From assembly GCA_002841545.1 (NCBI GenBank), contig PGZZ01000002.1, positions 310,001-374,000 of the forward strand: a stretch of 64,000 nt of DNA, given 5' to 3'. Positions 43,942 to 50,280 of the stretch are shown here, in pieces; within the stretch, counting starts at the first letter, position 1; every line of letters begins with the position of its first letter. The notes under the pieces were generated by a model that worked only from the letters and a program-made list of their open reading frames with translations, did no database searches and was not told the origin of the DNA. The translations under genes and the position numbers were made by a program. The stretch comes from Firmicutes bacterium HGW-Firmicutes-16. Its GTDB lineage: Bacteria > Bacillota > Clostridia > Oscillospirales > Oscillospiraceae.

Positions 43942-45420
43942 TTATTTATTCTTGAGCAGACCTGTTTCCTCGTTAAACTCATTGATGAGCTCGTCAAGCT
44001 GTTTAGCCTGACCGTGGATGGATTCCCATGTGTGCTCGGTATCATACCAGAGGGCGTTGATTTCCTCGTAGGTTTTGCCCTGCTGCTCGACCCATGTGTA
44101 GTACTTGAGGTTGTGAACTCTCTTGCGCTCTGCATAGGTAAGCTCCAAAAGATTATCCGTGCGGATGCCAAGCATGTGCATGCTGTGATCAACAGCGGCA
44201 GCCTTGTCACTGTAAGAGCCATACATATCGTTCAGCTCATTGACTCTGGACGCATACATATCGGCGGAGTCGGTCAGAACGGTTGCGACCACATCATTCT
44301 CCGTCAGCTCATAGTACTTTGCCATCTTTATGCAGCACAGGACGTTTGCAATTCCGGAGATGCCGAGCCAGGTAAGCTTTTCTATCAGTTCCTTAGAAAG
44401 TCCGAGTTCCTTTGCAAGATATTTCTGGCCTTCGGGACTATTGAAAAGACGAAGGAGTCTCTGGCTGTCTTCATCATCGATTGCAATCGCCATGTCGGTG
44501 TTCTTAACATTGTGAATCCAAGGAATATGCTTGTCTCCGATACCTTCAATCCTGTGACCACCGAATCCGTTGTCCAGAACAGTCGGGCACTGGAGAGCCT
44601 CGCCAACGGCGAGCTTCAGGTGCGGATACTGCTCCTTGAGGTAGTCGCCGCTTGCCATTGTTCCTGCGGAACCTGATGTGAAGCATGCGCCTGCAAAATG
44701 GTCGCCGGGACGCTTGATGCTTTCAAACACATCAGCCAAAGCGTTTCCTGTTACCTGATAGTGCCAGAGGTAGTTGCCCATTTCCTCGAACTGGTTGAAG
44801 ATCATAACGTCATCGCGTGTATTTTTAAGATCCCAAGTCTTGTCGAAAATCTCCTTGACATTTGACTCGCAGCCCGGAGTTGCGATGACTTCGCCGGCAA
44901 TCTTGGAAAGCCATTCAAATCTCTCACGGCTCATCTCTGCGGGCAGGATAGCAACGGAGTCGACAGCCAGAAGCTTGGAGTTAAAAGCTCCGCCGCGGCA
45001 GTAGTTGCCGGTAGACGGCCAAACGGCTTTTTGACGTGTCGCGTCGAACTGACCTGTGACAAGTCTCGGTGCGAGGCAACCAAAGGAAGCGCCGACCTTG
45101 TGGCAGCCGGTGGGGAACCATTTTCCTGCCATGCATACAATACGCGCAGGTACTCCCGTGAGCTCAGGCGGCAGCTCAACATAGTTCGGCACCTTGTTAT
45201 ATAGACCGCCATGCTCCTTAGGCTCGTTTTTCCACGTAATACGGAACAGGTTCAGGGGGTTTACTTCCCATAAGCCTACGTTCTTGAGCTTTTCGCGAAC
45301 GAATTCCGGTACTTTTTCCGGATTTTTCATTTGTTCGTAAGTAGGAATAATAACATTGTTTTCTTTTGCCTTGCGAATGTTGTTTTTTAGGTTTTCACGG
45401 TTAATGCTAAGATCTATCAT
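43942..45420 (-). CDS. Fold-type II PLP-dependent enzyme ('PLP-dependent protein subunit beta')
   Basis: A 492-residue protein with the tryptophan-synthase-beta fold features. The PLP-lysine motif is TGCHKVGAS (Lys108), the substrate-carboxylate loop PSTGNY (136-140) and the phosphate-binding glycine loop TSGSAGTMASG. It resembles entries named 'pyridoxal-5-phosphate-dependent protein subunit beta' in Clostridia. The reaction is not known to me; its pairing with a threonine synthase-like gene suggests amino-acid synthesis or elimination chemistry. AATTGGGGG precedes the ATG. It is first in a two-gene operon. Confidence 0.8.
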   Translation of the reverse strand: MIDLSINRENLKNNIRKAKENNVIIPTYEQMKNPEKVPEFVREKLKNVGLWEVNPLNLFRITWKNEPKEHGGLYNKVPNYVELPPELTGVPARIVCMAGKWFPTGCHKVGASFGCLAPRLVTGQFDATRQKAVWPSTGNYCRGGAFNSKLLAVDSVAILPAEMSRERFEWLSKIAGEVIATPGCESNVKEIFDKTWDLKNTRDDVMIFNQFEEMGNYLWHYQVTGNALADVFESIKRPGDHFAGACFTSGSAGTMASGDYLKEQYPHLKLAVGEALQCPTVLDNGFGGHRIEGIGDKHIPWIHNVKNTDMAIAIDDEDSQRLLRLFNSPEGQKYLAKELGLSKELIEKLTWLGISGIANVLCCIKMAKYYELTENDVVATVLTDSADMYASRVNELNDMYGSYSDKAAAVDHSMHMLGIRTDNLLELTYAERKRVHNLKYYTWVEQQGKTYEEINALWYDTEHTWESIHGQAKQLDELINEFNEETGLLKNK

Positions 45421-45467
45421 TTTGTATCCCCCAATTATATTCGAATTTCTAAAGGGTCATCTTTATC

Positions 45468-45509
45468 TTAATATAGCATGTTCGAGCCTTAATGGCAATG
45501 CTATATTAA
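45468..45509 (-). promoter_or_regulatory. Promoter of the PLP-enzyme operon framed by a perfect inverted repeat
   Basis: On the minus strand TTGCCA (45493-45498), 17 bases, then TATATT (45470-45475). The perfect 12-bp inverted repeat TTAATATAGCAT/ATGCTATATTAA (45468-45479 and 45498-45509) covers the -10 box and the base of the -35 box. It is a likely operator; no regulator gene is adjacent. Confidence 0.6.
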
Positions 45510-45739
45510 TAATTTTTAGTCGTTCTAAATAATTTTTTGATTTTTTCGTACAGCAGTACTTATAATTTAATCTGGATGCCGTAAAACGACAATATGACTG
45601 TGTTGTTCTGTACTGTATGCCCTCGCCGGGAAGCGTTCGCAGAACGCGCATCCGCATAATCTATTGTGCACGCAAAGGGGTTCGGGTATGCTTCTACCGA
45701 CAAGTGTGTTTTTCTGATTTGGTTATATTAGCCCTATAG

Positions 45740-46292
45740 TTACTGTGCCAGAGAAAGATATGTAAGCAGCGTGAACTGTTCATTATCAGTTGTAATATTC
45801 ACGGAGACGTCAGCTACTCTGCAGACAACTTTTCGCATGCCTCAATTGAATTGTCCAGGCTGTTGGCAAAAACGGCGCACAGGTCGACGGCTTCTACTGA
45901 CAAATCTGCAGGCAGTACCACGAAAAAATCCGCAGTTATTTCTTTCTGCTCCATAATCTGCTGCTTTGCCGCCAGAACTGCATTGACCACATTGTTTTCG
46001 CAAAACCGTTGTGAACACTCCATGGCAGGTGACTTTATAAGCTGCCCCAGATATTCTCGCAGCTCCGGCGCCTTTAAAGCTGACATTGCCTGCAGATGAT
46101 TAGCCATATCATGACAAAGCCGTCTTACCTGAAACTGCTGCTCCTCAAGATTCTGGTAGTACATCTGATTAAACTCAAAGAAGTTTTTTCCTGCTCAAGC
46201 TTTTGCTGGCGGGCTAATATACCCAGCGCCCAAAGCAAACCAAACGATGACAAAGTTACAACAGGCAGCAAAATGACATCCTGAATATTCAT
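45740..46292 (-). pseudogene. Broken GHKL (AgrC-like) sensor histidine kinase
   Basis: Three reading frames join into one kinase. An ATG at 46292 begins NIQDVILLPVVTLSSFGLLWALGILARQ (one membrane helix, then a coil). After a run of six A/T near 46180 the frame shifts to YYQNLEEQQFQVRRLCHDMANHLQAM, an H-box with the phospho-accepting His. This continues through ENNVVNAVLAAK to the N-box ANSLDNSIEAC and stops at 45814. A further frame continues with ADVSVNITTDNEQFTL and ends at 45740. The G boxes that complete the ATP site are missing. An upstream ORF of ~60 codons ends in an ATGA overlap with this gene; I cannot identify it. The stretch 45510-45739 has no other gene. Confidence 0.75.
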
Positions 46293-46583
46293 ACCTCTAT
46301 TTGATCTCCCAGAAGTACTGTTATAAGTGTGGCGGCGAAGGGCGTCAGAGTGAGCACATCCTCAAGCACCCAAAGGCGCGTGGACAGATTATACTCCTGC
46401 TTTGGAGCAAATCGTCTGTTTATTGTATTGTGATTCGTGGTAATCCGCAAGGAGACAGTTACCAACGAGTGGGCTTAAATATTTATTGAAAGAAAATTTT
46501 AAATACCCCTTGCAATTGATTTTTAATGGATTTATCCTTCTTTTAAGGATATCCTTTAGAACAAAATAAAGGAAACGGATGGT

Positions 46584-47573
46584 ATGAATCAAGAAAGAAT
46601 CACAGAGCTGGAACAGACGATTTGCCGCGACTACGGTAATATCGTGGGTATGGTCGTGCAGAAAAATGGCAAAGCAGTATATGAGGGGTATTTCAATGGA
46701 TATACCGCCAAGCGCGCCCTTCATGTGTTTTCGGTGACAAAGAGCGTAGTCAATGCCCTGATTGGCATCGCCGTGGATAAAGGTTATATCAAAAGCGTTG
46801 ATCAGAAAGTGTTAGAGTTTTTCCCGGATTACACGGTGAAACGTGGCGAAAAAACGTTACAGCTCGTCACAATCTGGGACATCCTGACCATGACCGCACC
46901 GTATAAATATAAGTCGGCACCGTACACAAAGTATTTTTCAAGCGAAAGCTGGGTAAAAGCCGCGCTTGACTTGCTGGGCGGCAAAGGTGAAATCGGAGAT
47001 TTCCGTTATACGCCCCTCATTGGACCAGATATTTTGTCCGGAATCCTGACGAAGGCGACAGGCAGCTCCGTACTCGATTTCGCCCGCGAAAACCTGTTCG
47101 CGCCAATGGACATCCACGTTGACCGCAATGTTGTTTTTAACACTAAAGACGAGCAAATTGCCATTATGACGAAGGAAAATAACATCAGCGGCTGGGTCGC
47201 CGATCCGCAGGAAATCAATACGGCAGGCTGGGGCCTTTTCCTCACGCCCGCCGAGATGGCAAAGATCGGTCAGCTGTACTTGAACTGCGGAGCATGGAAC
47301 GGCAAACAGCTCATATCTGCCGAATGGGTGGAGGAAAGCACGAAGGAGCACAGTCACTGGGACGAGCTAGGACTAAAGTACGGCTACCTATGGTGGGTCA
47401 TCGACGAAAAAGAGCGCAGCTATGCGGCTATGGGCGACGGCGGAAACGTGATCTATGTGAATACGGCGAAAAACCTGGTCGTTGCCATCGCTTCTCTTTT
47501 TGTGCCGCGCCCCAGTGACAGAATCGATTTTATCAGAGAAAATCTGGAACCGATGTTTTCGAATGAGGAGTGA
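46584..47573 (+). CDS. Serine hydrolase of the beta-lactamase class C/esterase family
   Basis: A 329-residue cytosolic-looking protein with no signal peptide. The SxxK motif is HVFSVTKS (Ser50, Lys53), the second motif lies near FRYTPLIGPDIL, and the third box is replaced by GDGGNVIYV. This is the penicillin-binding-protein-like hydrolase/esterase family, often with unknown substrate, not a resistance beta-lactamase. TAAAGGAAACGG precedes the ATG. Upstream, TATCCTT/AAGGATA half-sites are repeated (46531-46556). The small gene at 47580 follows after six bases. Confidence 0.85.
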   Translation: MNQERITELEQTICRDYGNIVGMVVQKNGKAVYEGYFNGYTAKRALHVFSVTKSVVNALIGIAVDKGYIKSVDQKVLEFFPDYTVKRGEKTLQLVTIWDILTMTAPYKYKSAPYTKYFSSESWVKAALDLLGGKGEIGDFRYTPLIGPDILSGILTKATGSSVLDFARENLFAPMDIHVDRNVVFNTKDEQIAIMTKENNISGWVADPQEINTAGWGLFLTPAEMAKIGQLYLNCGAWNGKQLISAEWVEESTKEHSHWDELGLKYGYLWWVIDEKERSYAAMGDGGNVIYVNTAKNLVVAIASLFVPRPSDRIDFIRENLEPMFSNEE

Positions 47574-47579
47574 ATCAGC

Positions 47580-47786
47580 ATGAGTAAATACAACGCCCTG
47601 TGGGAATATGTTCAGCAGCGCGGCGAGGAGTCTTTCCGCCTGACCTTTGATGAGATTGGAAGCATCGCCGGCGTACCGCTCGACCACTCCTTTCAGACTT
47701 ACAAGAAGGAGCTTGCGGCGTATGGGTATCAGGTTGGTAAGATTTCAATGAAGGAAAAGACGGTACTTTTCAGCAAAATGGACTGA
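47580..47786 (+). CDS. Small conserved hypothetical protein
   Basis: A 68-residue soluble protein with YNALWEYVQQRGEESFRLTF, GVPLDHSFQTYKKEL and YGYQVGKISMKEKTVLFSK. It resembles a widespread small family in Firmicutes (the DUF7662 type, from memory). The GAGG ribosome-binding site overlaps the end of the serine hydrolase gene, so the two are coupled. The function is unknown; it is not obviously a toxin or antitoxin. Confidence 0.75.
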   Translation: MSKYNALWEYVQQRGEESFRLTFDEIGSIAGVPLDHSFQTYKKELAAYGYQVGKISMKEKTVLFSKMD

Positions 47787-47825
47787 CCGACAGGGTAATT
47801 CAGTCAGAAGTTGAGGAAATGATTA

Positions 47826-47968
47826 TGACATTCGGTTTTTCTATGTGGGGCTGATCTTTTTGATTCTGCTTTTCGTCCCGAACCTGTTCTGGAGAAAGGC
47901 CCAAAGACTAGGACAAATACGTTTGCAATGAAAACAAGATTCTGCCGGCGCTGGAACGCATGGGCTAA
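47826..47968 (+). pseudogene. Remnant of a small membrane protein gene
   Basis: An ATG with a GAGG ribosome-binding site starts MTFGF, and after one base is restored in a T5 run the frame reads FYVGLIFLILLFVPNLFWRK. After a second shift it continues as PKD-stop-DKYVCNENKILPALERMG and ends at 47968. The pieces line up with the N-terminal ~50 residues of a multi-helix membrane protein family of Firmicutes (FY-GL-FL... PN-W followed by D-EKYV-NENK). Two frameshifts and one in-frame stop show decay. A terminator follows. Confidence 0.6.
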
Positions 47969-47985
47969 ATTAGGAATTTTGGCAA

Positions 47986-48024
47986 ATCGGCGACGGAAAG
48001 ACTCCGTCGCCGATCATCTTTTTT
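47986..48024 (+). terminator. Intrinsic terminator
   Basis: A 12-bp perfect stem ATCGGCGACGGA/TCCGTCGCCGAT followed by CATCTTTTTTT. The rest of the gap to tRNA-Ser (48025-48210) shows no gene. Confidence 0.9.
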
Positions 48025-48214
48025 TCCCTAATTGCAAAAACCATTAAGTGTGCGCTTGAAAATTCCTAACAATTGCAGTAATAGTGTAATAAAGATTTGA
48101 GCATTTGCCGCACTGGACATCTCTACGCTGAAACTGGGACGTTGCAGTAAATCAGTTGACTTAGTAATTTTATATCACACGATCATTTATATGAGATTCC
48201 GGGCATAAAATAAT

Positions 48215-48240
48215 CCCTTGAAAACTCAGCTTTTCAAGGG
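48215..48240 (-). terminator. Terminator of tRNA-Ser
   Basis: A 10-bp perfect stem CCCTTGAAAA/TTTTCAAGGG, followed on the minus strand by ATTATTTTAT. Confidence 0.8.
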
Positions 48241-48245
48241 ATTCG

Positions 48246-48334
48246 TGGCGGAAGAGGTGGGATTCGAACCCACGTACCCTTGCGGGTAACCTGATTTCGA
48301 GTCAGGGCCGTTATGACCACTTCGATACTCTTCC
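48246..48334 (-). tRNA. tRNA-Ser (anticodon CGA)
   Basis: An 89-base class II tRNA on the minus strand: acceptor GGAAGAG/CTCTTCC, anticodon loop CTCGAAA, a long variable arm (TTACCCGCAAGGGTA), T-loop GGTTCGAATCC and encoded CCA. Confidence 0.94.
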
Positions 48335-48338
48335 ATGT

Positions 48339-48386
48339 TAGTAGATTATAGTGCGGCTATACGATAAGCCGCACTATAATCTACTA
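48339..48386. terminator. Perfect 20-bp hairpin upstream of tRNA-Ser
   Basis: TAGTAGATTATAGTGCGGCT pairs perfectly with 48367-48386 around an 8-base loop; CATTTTTT follows on the plus strand. It sits between the stop of the SGNH gene and the tRNA. It may end the SGNH transcript on the minus strand, although the T-run is on the other side. Confidence 0.55.
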
Positions 48387-48420
48387 CATTTTTTCAGATA
48401 TGTCAACCGAAATATATCGG

Positions 48421-49146
48421 TTATGCGCCTTTGTCAAGGGACGTTTTTCTTGTAATTTGCCGTTCAAGATTAGGCAGTGCATCGGATATAACCTCCGCAA
48501 TAAGCCCATGCCCTTTTTCATTTGGGTGTATTCCGTCGTTGCAGAGAAAGTCCGAGTAGTTGCGCCTTTCGAGAAAAGCAGATCTTATATCGACGAGCGG
48601 AATATTATACTCAGACGCAATATTGCTGACCTGCAAATTGTATGCCTCATGCCACTTGTATATAAACTCTTCGCTGCCACCAAGCCATTGCAAAATTTTG
48701 TTCCGATCTAATCCCCTACTGACCCAATTGAAATATTTGTGCTCATCAATCGGAGGAAGATTCAGCATGACAATTTTCTTTCCCATTACGTTAAGTTCAT
48801 CTATTATCCCGCGGTAGGTTCGCTCGAATACGGCGATCGGTGTTTTGGGCAGATGCTCCCCCTCGGGGTCCTGCGCAATCTGTTCCCAGGTATGGTCGCT
48901 GTCATTGCCGCCATACTCAAGAGCAATAATTTCGCAGTTCTGAACGTCCTTGATGTGACGTTCTATCATGCTCTTGCCCTTCAAAATAGTGCAGCCCAAC
49001 ATCGAAAAATTTGATACGTCAAGAGCGGCATTCGCCGTAGACAGTAAATTGGCAAAGCAATCTTTTGTCATGGTGTACCTATTCCTGATTTCATCGATGA
49101 TGACACCCTTCGAAATCGAGTCTCCGAAAAGACAAATCCTGCTCAT
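48421..49146 (-). CDS. SGNH/GDSL hydrolase
   Basis: An SGNH-fold esterase of 241 aa without a signal peptide. Block I is ICLFGDSISKG (catalytic Ser), block III EYGGNDSD, and block V NDGIHPNEKGH (catalytic Asp/His). It probably deacylates a small or carbohydrate substrate in the cytosol. The ATG at 49146 (MSRICLF) is chosen; the longer reading has no ribosome-binding site. Confidence 0.9.
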   Translation of the reverse strand: MSRICLFGDSISKGVIIDEIRNRYTMTKDCFANLLSTANAALDVSNFSMLGCTILKGKSMIERHIKDVQNCEIIALEYGGNDSDHTWEQIAQDPEGEHLPKTPIAVFERTYRGIIDELNVMGKKIVMLNLPPIDEHKYFNWVSRGLDRNKILQWLGGSEEFIYKWHEAYNLQVSNIASEYNIPLVDIRSAFLERRNYSDFLCNDGIHPNEKGHGLIAEVISDALPNLERQITRKTSLDKGA

Positions 49147-49294
49147 TAGAAAATACGCCTCCCAACAATCGCGTGATATGGTTATCATTATTATATTATG
49201 TTATATCCGATATGTCAACTAAATATATAACTTACTTGCATTATTATTCCGTGCGCGTTATAATATATTCAATCATATTTTGAGGTGTCTTAGG

Positions 49295-49846
49295 ATGGGT
49301 AAAGTCGAAAAATTACGGGAATTGTCTGACCAGCTCAAATTCCCCGACTACAACGGATTTCCTGATATCGAACTTTATATGGACCAGGTGCTGGATTTTC
49401 TCTCCCGCAGCAAGACGAGTCTTCGCGATGACGACAGGCTCAGCTCCGCTATGGTCAACAACTACATCAAAGCTGATGTGCTGCCACGCGCCAGAGGGAA
49501 AAAATATTCCAGAGAGCATCTTGTCTATCTTTCGATCATCCTGCGACTGAAACAGGTTCTTTCGGTCAAGGACACAGGCTACCTCATAAAGGTTTCTAAG
49601 CATCGCAAGACCGATGAGGAATTTTATGAGAGCTTCCGAAGCATGGTTGAAACCTGTGCGACGGCGCTCAGTGAAAGAGCTTTGAACTCTGAAGAGCACC
49701 TTCCCGAAATTGCAATGCGGCTTGCGGTTGAAAGCTATTTGTGTAAAATCGCAAGCGAATATATTATAGACAATATTTCGAGTTATCCCGATGACGAGTC
49801 CGATAAAAAGCTGTCTAGACCAGACAATACCGAAAACCAGAAATAA
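49295..49846 (+). CDS. DUF1836 domain protein
   Basis: A 183-residue protein of the DUF1836 family, with a MerR-like helix-turn-helix region: SAMVNNYIKADVLPRARGKKYSREHLVYL (start of the match), then a helical C-terminus. Members are presumed regulators of Firmicutes with unknown targets. The ATG at 49295 follows GAGGTG by seven bases. A strong terminator follows. Confidence 0.85.
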   Translation: MGKVEKLRELSDQLKFPDYNGFPDIELYMDQVLDFLSRSKTSLRDDDRLSSAMVNNYIKADVLPRARGKKYSREHLVYLSIILRLKQVLSVKDTGYLIKVSKHRKTDEEFYESFRSMVETCATALSERALNSEEHLPEIAMRLAVESYLCKIASEYIIDNISSYPDDESDKKLSRPDNTENQK

Positions 49847-49849
49847 AGT

Positions 49850-49883
49850 AAACGCCCCCTCATTTTTCGAGGGGGCGTTTTTT
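49850..49883. terminator. Intrinsic terminator
   Basis: A 12-bp perfect stem AAACGCCCCCTC/GAGGGGGCGTTT followed by TTTTG. Confidence 0.92.
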
Positions 49884-50039
49884 GTGGATGACTACTATTT
49901 TAGCCTTCCGTCATGTACCGCTTGATGTTTTTCCCGTATAAATAATAAACGCGCTCTGGCGGCATCGCAACCGTCCGAACGCAGCATTTGAATTATCTTA
50001 TATGTGAACCGCAAAGCGCGGAATAATCCTAAGAGACAG

Positions 50040-50120
50040 TTATCTGTCGCTGGGTACTGTGACGGTGCTTCCGTAAATCATGTCATCAACATCGCTGGTA
50101 TTAAATTTTCTGCTCATCAT
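50040..50120 (-). CDS. Small ORF (26 codons) with strong promoter and ribosome-binding site
   Basis: The frame encodes MMSRKFNTSDVDDMIYGSTV followed by TVPSDR. AGAAAGGAG lies five bases before the first ATG, and a near-consensus promoter is at 50146-50174, so it should be well transcribed and translated. No family is recognised, and no membrane segment or cysteine is present. It could be a short peptide gene or the surviving start of a decayed gene: overlapping frames downstream (49890-50040, minus) hold unidentified stretches such as FTYKIIQMLRSDGCDAARAR and PPERVYYLYGKNIKRYMTEG, without ribosome-binding sites. Confidence 0.5.
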   Translation of the reverse strand: MMSRKFNTSDVDDMIYGSTVTVPSDR

Positions 50121-50145
50121 ATCATCTCCTTTCTAACTTAATCAA

Positions 50146-50174
50146 ATGATACACCTATGTTTGGACATTGTCAA
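50146..50174 (-). promoter_or_regulatory. Near-consensus promoter of the small ORF
   Basis: On the minus strand TTGACA (50169-50174), 17 bases, then TATCAT (50146-50151), about 25 bases before the small ORF. Confidence 0.75.
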
Positions 50175-50238
50175 TAAAAATCAAACAAATTAAATATAAA
50201 CTTTTTGTAAAGTATGTCATAAAAATGTCAATAACAAC

Positions 50239-50269
50239 ATATGCCGGAGCTTTAATTGCTCCGGCATAT
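50239..50269 (-). terminator. Hairpin terminator after the P-type ATPase gene
   Basis: A 12-bp perfect stem ATATGCCGGAGC/GCTCCGGCATAT with a 7-base loop. The T-run on the minus strand is weak (GTTGTTATT). Confidence 0.7.
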
Positions 50270-50280
50270 ATGTAGTTTTA

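Noticed and set aside
43924-44676. A 250-codon plus-strand ORF
   Set aside because: It is antisense to the PLP enzyme gene and has no start signal or domain.
47580-47786. Toxin-antitoxin member
   Set aside because: The short protein after the serine hydrolase has no toxin or DNA-binding signature, and its partner is an ordinary hydrolase.
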